A stretch of DNA of 64,000 nt, taken from contig NZ_FONH01000014.1 of assembly GCF_900112865.1 (NCBI RefSeq), positions 1 through 64,000 on the forward strand, in the 5' to 3' direction. Each line of letters opens with the position of its first letter. Positions within the stretch are counted from its first letter, which is position 1. This DNA comes from Dyella marensis. GTDB taxonomy: Bacteria > Pseudomonadota > Gammaproteobacteria > Xanthomonadales > Rhodanobacteraceae. The position numbers and the translations under genes were made by a program. The notes beneath the pieces were generated by a model, which saw only the letters and a list, made by a program, of their open reading frames with translations, had not been told where the DNA came from and did not search any database. Shown piece by piece: positions 36,279 through 45,531 of the stretch.

Positions 36279-37931
36279 TTACTTGCGGTCGGACGCGGTC
36301 TTGTCGCGTGCCGCGCGGAACTCCGAATCCTTGCTCCAGTCCGGCCACTGCTTCGAATTGGCCAGCTCGCTGCCCAGCGTGTAGAGAATCTGCAGGTCAC
36401 GCGCCATGCCGGTGAACGACCAGCCCGCCTCCCACTCGTCCGATGGCTGGTGGTAGTGCTTGTCGGTGTAGTCGTCCTCGGCCTGCTTGCCCGCGGCCAG
36501 GCCGCCGTCGACCCAGTCGTTGCCCGAGCCGAACGAGATCGCCGGCACGCCGCGCTTGGCGAAGGAGAAGTGATCGGAGCGGAAGAAATGGCCCGCTTCC
36601 GGCTTCGGGTCCGGCGAATAGACCAGGTTCCAGCGCTTGGCGGTGGCGACCAGATCGTCCAGCAGGTCGAGTTTGGCGCTGCCGGAGATGGTGAAGTTAC
36701 GCGCGGGGCCATGCGGGTCCAGGGCGTCGAGATTGATCACGCCCACCGTCTTGCCCAGCGGATAGAGCGGATTGGCGGCGTAGTACTCGGAGCCGAGCAG
36801 GCCCTTTTCCTCGGCCGTCACGTTGAGGAACACGATCGAGCGTTCCGGCTTGGGCGCGCTCTTGAAGGCGCGCGCCAGCTCGACCAGCGCCGCCGTGCCG
36901 GTGCCGTTGTCCACCGCGCCGTTGTAGATCTTGTCGCCCTTCGCATCGGGTGCGCCGACGCCGAGGTGATCCCAGTGCGCGCTGTAGATCACCGTCTCGT
37001 CCGGACGCTTGGCGCCGTCGATGCGACCCACCACGTTGTGCGAGGTGATCACCTTGCTGTCCACCTTGTAGCTGGCGGAGAAGCTTTCGCCCTTCAGCGT
37101 CACCGGCTTGAACTCGCGCGTCTGCGCCTGCTTCTTCAGCGTGTCGAAATCCAGGCCGGCGCGCTTGAACAGATCCACGGCGAAATCGCGCTGGATCCAC
37201 GCTTCCACCTGCGGATGCGTCTCGGCGGGCTTGTCGCGCACGATGTCGAACATCGCATTGGTGTTGGAGTTCTTCACCGTGTTCCAGCCGTAGGAAGCCG
37301 GCTCGGTCTCGTGCACGATCAGCACGCCGGCCGCGCCCTGGCGGGCGGCTTCTTCGTACTTGTAGGTCCAGCGGCCGTAGTAGGTCATGGCCTTGCCGCC
37401 GAAGTCGCCCTTGCCGGTCTCGAAGTCGGGATCGTTGACCAGCACCACGGCGATCTTGCCGTGCAGGTCTACGCCCTTGAAGTCGTCCCAGTTGCGCTCC
37501 GGCGCCTTCACGCCGTAGCCGACGAAGACCAGCGGCGCGTCCTTGATCGACACCTGTTTGGAGCCGTCCATCGCCGCACGCACGGCGATCTGCTCGCCCT
37601 GGGTCAGCGTCTGCGCTTTACCGTCCACTGCCACCGACAGCGCCGGCGTGCCCGCGATCTCCGCGCGCAGCAGCGGCACGGCCTGGGTCCAGGCGCGCTT
37701 GCCGTTCTTCAGGTCGCCGCCCGGCTGCAGGCCGGCAGCTTTGTACTGCGCGATCAGGTAGTCGATGGTCTTGGTCTCGCCGGCGGTGGCGGGGCCGCGA
37801 CCTTCGAACGCGTCGGAGGACAGCGTCTTCACGTCGGCCGAGAGGCGGTGCGGATCGAAGCTCGGCGCTTCGGCTGCCAGCACGGCGCTGGAGATGGACA
37901 AGGCGAGGAGCGAAAGGGCGAGTCGTTTCAC
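36279..37931 (-). CDS. exported M28-family zinc aminopeptidase with PA domain
   Basis: 550 residues with a signal peptide (RLALSLLALSISSAVLA), a PA domain insert (about 130-230) and a co-catalytic two-zinc peptidase domain. Ligands are recognisable: H319 (SAHWDHLG), D341 (GAVDNGTGTAAL), E374/E375 (TAEEKGLLG), D402 and H494. It should remove N-terminal residues from peptides in the periplasm or outside. The start is a GTG at 37931, chosen because it opens the signal peptide with AGGTAA upstream; the longer frame from 37961 is not homologous. Confidence 0.9.
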   Translation of the reverse strand: MKRLALSLLALSISSAVLAAEAPSFDPHRLSADVKTLSSDAFEGRGPATAGETKTIDYLIAQYKAAGLQPGGDLKNGKRAWTQAVPLLRAEIAGTPALSVAVDGKAQTLTQGEQIAVRAAMDGSKQVSIKDAPLVFVGYGVKAPERNWDDFKGVDLHGKIAVVLVNDPDFETGKGDFGGKAMTYYGRWTYKYEEAARQGAAGVLIVHETEPASYGWNTVKNSNTNAMFDIVRDKPAETHPQVEAWIQRDFAVDLFKRAGLDFDTLKKQAQTREFKPVTLKGESFSASYKVDSKVITSHNVVGRIDGAKRPDETVIYSAHWDHLGVGAPDAKGDKIYNGAVDNGTGTAALVELARAFKSAPKPERSIVFLNVTAEEKGLLGSEYYAANPLYPLGKTVGVINLDALDPHGPARNFTISGSAKLDLLDDLVATAKRWNLVYSPDPKPEAGHFFRSDHFSFAKRGVPAISFGSGNDWVDGGLAAGKQAEDDYTDKHYHQPSDEWEAGWSFTGMARDLQILYTLGSELANSKQWPDWSKDSEFRAARDKTASDRK

Positions 37932-38260
37932 GGGCGTTACCTGTGGGGAAAACGGACTCAATCATAGAGCGTGCGATACGGAGAGCGCGGCGATGCCTCG
38001 GTTTCCATTTGGATCGAGATAATCTCAAAGAGTCCTAGGGACAGTTCCTGCCGGATGGAACTGCATCACAGAATGACTGTGCGCAGGCTCCCTACCATTC
38101 GCGCCGGGGAGCACGTTCGACTTCCCGCGGCGTGTCGACAGGGGGCTATGGAAAGCAACAGCTCGACGCAATCCACAAGGCCGTGAGCGCCGCCTATTTC
38201 TTCTTGCCGTTCGCCGATCCGTGCGGATGGTTTGGTGGGGATGGATACCTAAGACAAACG
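37932..38260. other. intergenic region without a supported gene
   Basis: About 330 bp between the M28 peptidase start and the PepSY terminator. It is less GC-rich than the flanks. Short frames can be read on both strands (for example a 68-codon plus-strand frame from 38132), but none shows a ribosome-binding site, codon bias or recognisable sequence. The proximal part should hold the peptidase promoter. Confidence 0.5.
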
Positions 38261-38297
38261 AAGCGCCGGGGCGTGAGCCACCGGCGCTTCTTTTTCA
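38261..38297. terminator. stem-loop next to the PepSY gene
   Basis: AAGCGCCGG / CCGGCGCTT (38261-38289, 11-nt loop) followed by CTTTTTC on the plus strand; on the minus strand it is followed by CGTTTGTCTT. It lies about 25-60 nt past the PepSY stop. The T-tract is stronger for plus-strand transcription. Confidence 0.55.
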
Positions 38298-38321
38298 GCT
38301 GCGATCCGGATCGGTGCCGGC

Positions 38322-38750
38322 TTAGTCGGTGCCGATGATCTTGCCGGTATGCGGATCGATCTGCAGCTTCACGTCGGCGCCGGCCGGATTCTCCGCCTTG
38401 GCGCGCCAGAGGCCGTCCTTGAAGTCGACGTCGTGCACGTGGGTGTAACCGGCGGTGGACAGCGAGGCGCGCACATCCGTTTCGCTCAGGCGCGAGACCT
38501 GTTCGTCCGGATAGGCCTCGCCGGTGCGCGGATCGACCTTGACGGTGACGCGCCGACCGTCCGCGCTCTTCGCCTGCGCGCGCCACATGCCGTCGCGGAA
38601 TTTCAGATCGTGGATCTTCTTGTAGCCCTGCTGCTCGAGCTGGTTCTGCACCTGCCGTTCGGTCAGCGCGTCCTGCGCCATCGCAACCGGAACGGTCAGT
38701 GCCAGGGCGAGGCCCAGTGCAGCGGCCAATGAGGCGGAATGAAGCTTCAT
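38322..38750 (-). CDS. exported protein with two PepSY-like repeats
   Basis: 142 residues with a signal peptide (LAAALGLALALTVPVAMA) and two similar modules of about 55 residues: QVQNQLEQQGYKKIHDLKF...VKVDPRTGEAYPDEQ and DVRASLSTAGYTHVHDVDF...LQIDPHTGKIIGTD. The pattern is that of PepSY (propeptide-like) domains, thought to bind or inhibit peptidases or to sense in the periplasm. It lies near the exported M28 peptidase, but whether the two are partners is not known. Confidence 0.82.
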   Translation of the reverse strand: MKLHSASLAAALGLALALTVPVAMAQDALTERQVQNQLEQQGYKKIHDLKFRDGMWRAQAKSADGRRVTVKVDPRTGEAYPDEQVSRLSETDVRASLSTAGYTHVHDVDFKDGLWRAKAENPAGADVKLQIDPHTGKIIGTD

Positions 38751-39097
38751 CGACGTCTCCTCTTTGCGGTGGGACGTTCGAGTCTTCCTCTACGGACCCA
38801 ACCTGGGGTGAACGAGGACGTCGCGTGCACGAAGCGAAAGATGCGCTGAATAGCGCTCATGGATCCGTCGGGAGGAAAAATCCCGGCGGCGAGTCGCTCC
38901 GACGATCTCGCCGCCGCTGGCGTTCTCGCCAGTACTGGCCATCCCCGGCAGGCAGGAAAGGTGGCCCGCGACGAAGTCGGGCTGGCAAGGGGGCACGTGC
39001 AACACACCTCGCCGCGGGCACGTGAGCATGGTGCCGGGGCAGGTATCGCCGGTGAATCAGATAAGTCCTAGATGGCCTGCCGCAATCCAGCGTCGGA
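38751..39097. other. intergenic region without a supported gene
   Basis: About 350 bp upstream of the PepSY gene. Short minus-strand frames (38747-39007, 38790-39029) lack homology and translation signals. A GAGGAGACG motif directly precedes the PepSY ATG as its ribosome-binding site; beyond this I see no repeat or RNA structure. Confidence 0.5.
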
Positions 39098-39343
39098 TCA
39101 ATGCATGAGCCGCTGCAGATACGTCACCACGTCCTCCTCCGGGAGGAAGGTGAGCACATCGTCGAGCTTCAGGCCGTACTTGCGCTTGATGCCCATGAAT
39201 TCGGTCTTGGCCAGCGCCATGCGCTGTTCCGGATTCAGCTGGGCGAGTTCGTCGCGCGACAGCGGCGCCGAAGGCTTGCGGTCGACGGCTGCGAGTTCTT
39301 CCTGGAACTGACGCCAGATGTCGTCAGAAATGCGAGTGGGCAT
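39098..39343 (-). CDS. small hypothetical protein downstream of hicB
   Basis: 81 residues starting MPTRISDDIWRQFQEELAAVD, hydrophilic and mostly helical, with a C-terminal YGLKLDDVLTFLPEEDVVTYLQRLMH. No domain is recognised. It is 55 nt after hicB on the same strand in a stretch with lower GC than the surroundings. Alternative start 39361 adds six residues. It may simply be a local passenger. Confidence 0.55.
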   Translation of the reverse strand: MPTRISDDIWRQFQEELAAVDRKPSAPLSRDELAQLNPEQRMALAKTEFMGIKRKYGLKLDDVLTFLPEEDVVTYLQRLMH

Positions 39344-39398
39344 TGCTGCGGAAATTCTCATCGAGAGGGAGGGAAGGGAAGAGCCACATCAGCGGATG

Positions 39399-39827
39399 TT
39401 ATCGATGGATGATGGCCTGGGCGCCGCGCACCAGGATGCCGCTGCGCGACTCGCCCGGATGCTCGGCGACATAGCGGTCGATCATCTTGAGCAGCGGCTC
39501 CGGCACCGTGATGTTTACGCGGACGGCTTTCGCCGTGAGCCTGGACGTATCCACATCGATGACGTGCCAGACCCACCTGGCCGGCGGGAAATGCTTGGGG
39601 CCGCCTTTGGGATCCTTCCCGGAAACCAGGTCGGCAACATTCGACGCGTCGGGAAAATCCTTTCCTTCGTTCACCATGTCTTCGATCGCGAACAGAATGG
39701 CCTCTTCGGCATTCCGCAGCGCTTCGTCCAGCGTGTCGCCAGCGCTGAATACGCCGGGAAAGTCCGGAACGACGACGCCGAAGGCGGTCTTATCGTTGCC
39801 GGTTTCGATGACGACGGGATAACGCAT
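39399..39827 (-). CDS. hicB: HicB-family antitoxin
   Basis: 142 residues. N-terminal HicB fold (MRYPVVIETGNDKTAFGVVVPDFPGVFSAGDTLDEALRNAEEAI) neutralises the toxin. The C-terminal RVNITVPEPLLKMIDRYVAEH...SRSGILVRGAQ is a ribbon-helix-helix DNA-binding domain, so the protein is expected to repress its own operon. AGAGG lies 5 nt before the ATG. It follows hicA by 18 nt. Confidence 0.93.
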   Translation of the reverse strand: MRYPVVIETGNDKTAFGVVVPDFPGVFSAGDTLDEALRNAEEAILFAIEDMVNEGKDFPDASNVADLVSGKDPKGGPKHFPPARWVWHVIDVDTSRLTAKAVRVNITVPEPLLKMIDRYVAEHPGESRSGILVRGAQAIIHR

Positions 39828-39845
39828 GGGTACCTCTTACCGGTT

Positions 39846-40022
39846 TCAACATCCGGCTTGTTTCAGTATCGCAGCGACCAATCCCTTGCCCAGGTCCTTC
39901 TTGGGGTGGGGAATGATCACCGTAATGTTGGCCGCATTGCGGAGCTTATGGTGACTGCCGCGAATGCCGATGACAGCGAAGCCTCTGGACTTGAGGAGTT
40001 TGAGCGGGTCGGCACTGTTCAT
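39846..40022 (-). CDS. hicA: HicA-family mRNA interferase toxin
   Basis: 58 residues of double-stranded-RNA-binding-like fold with the conserved catalytic histidine in IRGSHHKLRN. HicA cleaves mRNA and tmRNA independently of the ribosome. The ATG at 40022 gives the normal family start (MNSADPLKLLKSRGF). A GTG at 40034 lies in the promoter and is rejected. The ATG has no Shine-Dalgarno and only 3 nt separate it from the -10 box. Confidence 0.92.
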   Translation of the reverse strand: MNSADPLKLLKSRGFAVIGIRGSHHKLRNAANITVIIPHPKKDLGKGLVAAILKQAGC

Positions 40023-40025
40023 GGA

Positions 40026-40054
40026 TTTATACACACGTAGTGTGTATTGGTCAA
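40026..40054 (-). promoter_or_regulatory. hicA promoter with a perfect palindromic operator in the spacer
   Basis: On the minus strand: -35 TTGACC (40054-40049), a 17-nt spacer, and -10 TATAAA (40031-40026). The spacer contains the perfect inverted repeat ATACACACGTAGTGTGTAT read on the plus strand (40029-40047; 8-bp arms, 3-bp centre), which partly overlaps the -10. It is the natural operator for the ribbon-helix-helix domain of HicB. Confidence 0.8.
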
Positions 40055-40416
40055 CGGATGGGGACGAGGATCGAGCAGGCTAGAGGGAAGGGCCGATCGA
40101 TCCGCGCCACAAGCCGTTCTTTTGGGCTTGTGCTTACGTTGTCCTGGAACAGGCCGCGGTCGTGCAGGAATGGCGGCGTGACATTGGGATATGCCGAAGG
40201 CATCCGCGCATTCCCACGCCCCATGAAATCGACGACCGGGCTTCCGGTTCCAGCGTGCGATGACGCCAGGCGTTGCCGAATGCACCGCTTGGTTATCGCG
40301 CGGATACGAGACACAGGCATGCCACACCGCTCATGGATTGAGCGATCGAGTTTTCAGCAAGTGTGGGAGTTTTTAGCGCGGCTGCTTCGGCGTAACGCTG
40401 GAAAGCCGCTTGAAAA
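40055..40416. other. intergenic region between hicA and tRNA-Phe, no gene supported
   Basis: About 360 bp with lower GC than the flanking core genes. Open frames on both strands have no ribosome-binding site or recognisable sequence. I see no direct repeat of the tRNA 3' end here, so no attachment site can be claimed. Confidence 0.5.
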
Positions 40417-40492
40417 TGGTGGCCGAGGACGGAATCGAACCGCCGACACGGGGATTTTCAATCCCCTGCTCTACCAACTGAGCTACTCGGCC
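40417..40492 (-). tRNA. tRNA-Phe (GAA)
   Basis: 76 nt read on the minus strand: acceptor GGCCGAG paired with CTCGGCC, D-arm AGCTCAGTTGGTAGAGC, anticodon arm with loop ATTGAAAAT (anticodon GAA), T-arm with GGTTCGATTCC, and an encoded ACCA end. Confidence 0.97.
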
Positions 40493-40564
40493 AGAGTGCG
40501 AATGACCGCGACGGTCATCGGTACTGCGTGGAGCCGCGCATTAAACCGGAGTTCGCACCAGCCG

Positions 40565-40843
40565 TCAAGAATCCTGCTCCGGTGCGACATAGCCTTCCGG
40601 CCGCGCCACGTCGCCGCCGAACAGGAATTTCTCCATTTCCTCGCCGAGGAACTTGCGCGCCTTCGGATCCAGCGGATTGAGCCGGTATTCGTTGATCAGC
40701 ATGGTCTGGTGCGCCAGCCATTCCTGCCAGGCCGGCTTGGAAATCTCCGCGTAGATGCGCTGGCCGAGCGCGCCGGGCCAGGGGGCGAAGTCCAGGCCTT
40801 CGGCCTCGATGCCGAGCTTGGCGCAGCGGACGGTACGGCTCAT
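40565..40843 (-). CDS. yggX: oxidative damage protection / Fe(2+)-trafficking protein YggX
   Basis: 92 residues: [43 protein letters not shown] is the YggX signature, including the conserved cysteine C7. It protects Fe-S enzymes from oxidative damage. AGAGGA lies 7 nt before the ATG. It follows mutY by 11 nt, the same order as in E. coli. Confidence 0.95.
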   Translation of the reverse strand: MSRTVRCAKLGIEAEGLDFAPWPGALGQRIYAEISKPAWQEWLAHQTMLINEYRLNPLDPKARKFLGEEMEKFLFGGDVARPEGYVAPEQDS

Positions 40844-40854
40844 GCGGGATTCCT

Positions 40855-41901
40855 CTAGAGACTCAGCAGCAGGGTGCGCACGGGGGCGGGCAGGCCCAGC
40901 GCGGCGAGGTCGCCGGGGTCGCACCAGCGCAGCGCGGGATTATCGGCGATCGCCCGGTGCGCTGTCGCGCCGTCGAACAGCAGCGGCTCGACCTGCAGGC
41001 GGTAATGGCTGAACACATGCACGAACGGAACGAGCGCCTGCGCATCGTCGATGCGCGCCAGCTGCTGCGCCTTGCGCCATGCGTCCTCGGTGCCCGTGGC
41101 TTCGGGCAGGCTCCACAGGCCGGCCCATACCCCTTGCGGTCCACGGCGCTCCAGCAGCACGCGCTTGCCGGTATCGCGCAGCAGCAGCATCACGGTGGAG
41201 CGCGTCGGCACGGTCTTGCCGGGCTTCGCGCTGGGTAGTTGCGCGGTGAGGCCATCGCGTTGCGCGACACAGTCCGCGGCGACGGGGCATTCCGCGCATT
41301 TCGGCTTGGAGCGCACGCACACCGTGGCGCCGAGATCCATGATCGCCTGGGTGTAATCGGCGACGCGCGCCGTAGGCGTATAGGCGTCGGCATGCCGCCA
41401 CAGTTCCTTCTCGATCGCACTCTGGCCGGGATGGCCATGGATGCCGAGATGGCGCGTCAGCACGCGCTTCACATTGCCGTCGAGGATGGGCAAGCGCAGC
41501 CCATGCGCCTGCGCCAGGATCGCGCCCGCGGTGGAGCGGCCGATGCCGGGCAGGGCGGCCAGCGCCTCGAACTCGCGCGGCAGCTCGCCGCCGTGCTGCT
41601 CCACGCACAACTGCGCGGCCCGATGCAGGAAGCGCGCGCGGCGGTAGTAGCCCAGGCCGGACCACAGCGCGAGCACGGTGTCCTCTTCGGCCGCCGCAAG
41701 GTCGCGCAGCGTGGGCAGCGCGCCGACGAAGCGCTGGAAGTACGGGATCACCGTGCTCACCTGGGTCTGCTGCAGCATCACTTCGGACAACCACACGCGG
41801 TACGCATCGCGCGGATGCTGCCAGGGCAGGTCGTGGCGGCCATGGCGGTCGAACCACGCCAGCAGCCGGGTGGCGAAATCGTGCTTGACGGGTTGGCTCA
41901 T
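40855..41901 (-). CDS. mutY: A/G-specific adenine DNA glycosylase MutY
   Basis: 348 residues. Catalytic Glu40 in [13 protein letters not shown] and Asp141 in [14 protein letters not shown] of the helix-hairpin-helix-GPD domain; the 4Fe-4S cysteines are C195, C202, C205 and C211; the C-terminal NUDIX-like domain ([16 protein letters not shown]) reads 8-oxoG. It removes adenine mispaired with 8-oxoguanine. It overlaps the upstream AsmA-like gene by ATGA. Confidence 0.96.
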   Translation of the reverse strand: MSQPVKHDFATRLLAWFDRHGRHDLPWQHPRDAYRVWLSEVMLQQTQVSTVIPYFQRFVGALPTLRDLAAAEEDTVLALWSGLGYYRRARFLHRAAQLCVEQHGGELPREFEALAALPGIGRSTAGAILAQAHGLRLPILDGNVKRVLTRHLGIHGHPGQSAIEKELWRHADAYTPTARVADYTQAIMDLGATVCVRSKPKCAECPVAADCVAQRDGLTAQLPSAKPGKTVPTRSTVMLLLRDTGKRVLLERRGPQGVWAGLWSLPEATGTEDAWRKAQQLARIDDAQALVPFVHVFSHYRLQVEPLLFDGATAHRAIADNPALRWCDPGDLAALGLPAPVRTLLLSL

Positions 41902-42983
41902 TTCGGTGCGCGGGGCGTGGCGGTCTTGCTGTCGGCGGGCGTGGCCGCGGATGTCGCGGGCGCGACGCCGGCCTTGATGCTCAGGCCTTCGATGCTGATG
42001 CCGCCGGTTTCGAGCTTGGCGATCTCGGCGGTGCCGGTGCCGGGCGGCACGCTGAGGTGCGGATCCTGCGGATGGTTGAGCTGCGACCACCAGTCGGCCA
42101 GCGCCAGCGGCGGCAGGCGCAGATCGGCGTGATTGCCCGGGCCGTCGAGCTTGATCCCCAGCAGCAGCGGATCGACCTGGTTGGCCGGGGTCAGCACCAG
42201 CGAGGTGTCGTAGACGCCGGCCTCGGCGTGGTCGAGCTTGCCGCGCAGGCGCAGCGAGGCATCGGCGGCGCCGTGCCAGTGCGCCTCGCCGGCGAGCTGC
42301 AGGGTCAGCGTGCTGCCCTGCGAGAAATGCACGCCGATGGCGTCCAGCTGCAGCGTGTCGCCCTTCAACCGCGGCGTCGCGGACAGATCCAGCTGCAAGG
42401 GTTCGCCCGCGGCGTCCTTGGCGGAAATCGACAGCGGGAACGGCTGGCCGGAAATCAGGCTGCCGGCGTCGAGCGAGACGTCGCCCAGCAGCAGTTCGTT
42501 GCCGCGCACCAGGCTGCCGCGGGTAACCCGCACGCCGGCGTCGATGCGCGGGATCTGCGGCGGCTCGCTTGCGTTGCGCGGCGGCAGGCTGGCCAGCCAG
42601 GCTTCCAGGGCGTCCAGGTCCATGCGCGGCGAATCGATCTCCAGTCGCGAAATCGCCGTCTCCTTGCCCAGCAGCGCGCGCCACGGCAGCTGCAGGCGGC
42701 CGCGTGCGGCGAGCAGGATCGGCATGCCCGCGCCCTTGGCGCTGAGGGTCAGTCCCTGCAGCTCCAGCGCGGGGCGCGGGAACAGGGTGGGGCTGGCCGG
42801 GCTGGCCAGGTTGAGTACCAGGCCGGCATTGCTGGCCTCGCGCTGCAGCAGTGCGGTGAAGCGGTCCGGCTGCAGCAGCAGATAGAGCGAGACCACCAGC
42901 GTGAGCAGGGCGGCGAGCGCCGCGCCTGCGATGCTCCAGAGGGCGATGCGCAGCCAGCGCGGCAGGCTCACTCGCAGTCGCAT
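41898..42983 (-). CDS. AsmA-like inner-membrane-anchored protein
   Basis: 361 residues: an N-terminal membrane anchor (IALWSIAGAALAALLTLVVSLYLLL) and a long periplasmic beta-rich body with the AsmA-type start RFTALLQREASNAGLVLNLASPASPTLFPRPALELQGLTL. AsmA-family proteins are linked to outer-membrane lipid supply. The protein is short for the family and ends in an Ala/Thr/Pro-rich tail. It is coupled to mutY by a 4-nt overlap. Confidence 0.72.
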   Translation of the reverse strand: MRLRVSLPRWLRIALWSIAGAALAALLTLVVSLYLLLQPDRFTALLQREASNAGLVLNLASPASPTLFPRPALELQGLTLSAKGAGMPILLAARGRLQLPWRALLGKETAISRLEIDSPRMDLDALEAWLASLPPRNASEPPQIPRIDAGVRVTRGSLVRGNELLLGDVSLDAGSLISGQPFPLSISAKDAAGEPLQLDLSATPRLKGDTLQLDAIGVHFSQGSTLTLQLAGEAHWHGAADASLRLRGKLDHAEAGVYDTSLVLTPANQVDPLLLGIKLDGPGNHADLRLPPLALADWWSQLNHPQDPHLSVPPGTGTAEIAKLETGGISIEGLSIKAGVAPATSAATPADSKTATPRAPK

Positions 42984-42997
42984 GGCCGGGACATTCC

Positions 42998-44140
42998 TCA
43001 GGCTCCGATGTCCGCCGGCAGCAGGCCGTCCACATAAGCCTCCGCCTCGAACACGCGCAGGTCCGTGGCGCTCTCGCCCAGGCCGACGTAGCGGATCGGC
43101 AGGCCGAACTCGCGCGCCAGCGCGAACACCACGCCGCCCTTGGCGGTGCCGTCCAGCTTGGTCACCACCAGTCCTGTCACGCCCACGATCTGGCGGAACT
43201 GGCGCACCTGGCTGACCGCGTTCTGGCCGGTGGTGCCGTCGATCACCATCAACACTTCGTGCGGCGCCTCGGCATCGATCTTCTTCAGCACGCGGGCGAT
43301 CTTGCCCAGCTCGTCCATCAGGCCGCCCTGGGTATGCAGGCGGCCGGCGGTGTCGGCGATCAGCACGTCGGCGCCGCGCGAGCGGGCCGCCTGCAGCGCG
43401 TCGAAGATCACGCTGGCCGAATCCGCGTCCTGGCCCTGCGCGATCACCGGCACGCTGTTGCGCGCGCCCCAGGTCTTGAGCTGTTCCACCGCGGCTGCGC
43501 GGAAGGTGTCGCCGGCGGCGAGCATCACCGCGCGGTTCTCGTCGCGGTAGCGGCGCGCCAGCTTGCCGATGGTGGTGGTCTTGCCCACGCCATTGATGCC
43601 GACGGTGAGCACGACGTAGGGCTTGCGGCCGCTGACGTCGAGCGGCCGCTGCACGGGGGCCAGCAGCATCACCAGTTCCTTGCGCAGGGCGGCCAGCAGC
43701 GCGGCGGCGTCGGCGAACTCGCGCTTGTGCATGCGCTTGCGCAGGTCTTCGACCAGCGAAGTGCTGGCCTCGATGCCGACGTCGGCGGTGATCAGGGTGG
43801 TTTCCAGCTCGTCCAGCAGCGCGTCGTCGAGCTTGGGATTGCGGCTGAACAGCGAGCTCAGGCCGCGCGCGAAGGAGCTGCCGGACAGGCGCTCGCGCCA
43901 GCTGCGCCTGGCCGGGGCCGCTGCGGCGGCCGGGACTTCAAAGGGTTGCTCTTCGGTCTGGGCTTCGGCCGGCGGCGAGGCTTCCGACAGCGCTTCGCCG
44001 AGCGCGGGGTTGTCCAGCGAAGCGGCATCCGCGTCGTGCGGCATGTCCGCCGCCGGGAGCTCCGCCGGAACGGGCGCGGCCTCGCCGGCCGGCGGCTGCG
44101 GTGGCGTCTCGGCGGGTTTCTTCTTCCAGAACTTGAGCAT
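42998..44140 (-). CDS. ftsY: signal recognition particle receptor FtsY
   Basis: 380 residues: a Pro/Ala/Glu-rich acidic A-region (1-75), an N-domain four-helix bundle and the G-domain with G1 GINGVGKTTTIGKLA (181-195), G3 DTAGRLHTQGGLMDEL and G4 TKLDGTAKGG. It docks SRP-ribosome complexes at the inner membrane. Divergent from rsmD, a conserved neighbour. Confidence 0.96.
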   Translation of the reverse strand: MLKFWKKKPAETPPQPPAGEAAPVPAELPAADMPHDADAASLDNPALGEALSEASPPAEAQTEEQPFEVPAAAAAPARRSWRERLSGSSFARGLSSLFSRNPKLDDALLDELETTLITADVGIEASTSLVEDLRKRMHKREFADAAALLAALRKELVMLLAPVQRPLDVSGRKPYVVLTVGINGVGKTTTIGKLARRYRDENRAVMLAAGDTFRAAAVEQLKTWGARNSVPVIAQGQDADSASVIFDALQAARSRGADVLIADTAGRLHTQGGLMDELGKIARVLKKIDAEAPHEVLMVIDGTTGQNAVSQVRQFRQIVGVTGLVVTKLDGTAKGGVVFALAREFGLPIRYVGLGESATDLRVFEAEAYVDGLLPADIGA

Positions 44141-44244
44141 TGCGTTGGGGATTCGAAGACAATGCCGCCCATGCTACCACCCCGGACTTTTCCTCCCCGA
44201 CTCCCAGCCACCGCCCGGCAGGTCCTGGCGCGGCGGCGGTTCAT

Positions 44245-44805
44245 ATGAGCGGCGCATCCGGGCGCATCCGCATCATCGGCGGCACCTTGCGCAATTCGCG
44301 CCTCGACGTGCCCGACCTGCCTGGCCTGCGCCCCACCGCCGAGCGCGTGCGCGAGACCCTGTTCAACTGGCTGGCGCCGGTGATCGCCGGCGCGCAATGC
44401 CTGGACCTGTGCGCGGGCACCGGCGCGCTCGGCATCGAGGCGCTCTCGCGCGGCGCCGGGCGCACGCAATTCGTCGAACGCGATCCGCGTGCCGCGCAGG
44501 CCTTGCGCGACAACCTCGTCCGGCTGAAGGCAGCCGGCGGCGAGGTGGCGACCGCGGATGCCGGCGCCTATCTGCACGGCGCCGCGCGTCCGTACGGCGT
44601 GGTCTTCCTCGATCCGCCGTTCGCGCTCGAACTGTGGGAGGCGCTGGCACGGCGGCTGGAAGAGGGCGGCTGGCTGGCGCCGTCGGCGTGGATCTACGTC
44701 GAATCGCCGCGCGGCAAGGCGCTGGCGCTGCCGCCCGCCTGGCGTCTGCACCGCGAGGGACAGGCCGGCGAAGTGCGCTACGCGCTGCATCGCCGGGTGG
44801 CCTGA
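44245..44805 (+). CDS. rsmD: 16S rRNA (guanine(966)-N2)-methyltransferase RsmD
   Basis: 186 residues of Rossmann methyltransferase: RIIGGTLRNSRLDVPDLPGLRPTAERVRETLFNWL at the N-terminus, SAM motif LDLCAGTGALGIEALSRGA, and the catalytic DPPF motif in VVFLDPPFAL. It methylates G966 of 16S rRNA in the small subunit. Followed by coaD as in many gamma-proteobacteria. Confidence 0.95.
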   Translation: MSGASGRIRIIGGTLRNSRLDVPDLPGLRPTAERVRETLFNWLAPVIAGAQCLDLCAGTGALGIEALSRGAGRTQFVERDPRAAQALRDNLVRLKAAGGEVATADAGAYLHGAARPYGVVFLDPPFALELWEALARRLEEGGWLAPSAWIYVESPRGKALALPPAWRLHREGQAGEVRYALHRRVA

Positions 44806-44838
44806 CGCGGACTAGGCGTGGCCGGCGCACGGCTCTAA

Positions 44839-45378
<540 letters not shown>

Positions 45379-45531
45379 GGGCGCTGTAGTTTGCCGGGGC
45401 CGCTCGTGTATGCTCCCGGCCATCCTGCGGACAGGACAGGCATGCCGTGCCGGCTCCCGTCGGCGGCGCCGGAGGGTCCCGTCCTGCGGGGATCCACGTC
45501 CAGACTTCCAAAGACTTCCAGGGTGACCACC

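Noticed and set aside
38132..38338. 68-codon plus-strand frame in the gap before the PepSY gene
   Set aside because: No ribosome-binding site, runs through the stem-loop at 38261-38289, no recognisable sequence; probably chance.
40055..40416. Possible phage or island attachment site beside tRNA-Phe
   Set aside because: No integrase gene and no second copy of the tRNA 3' end was seen within the window.
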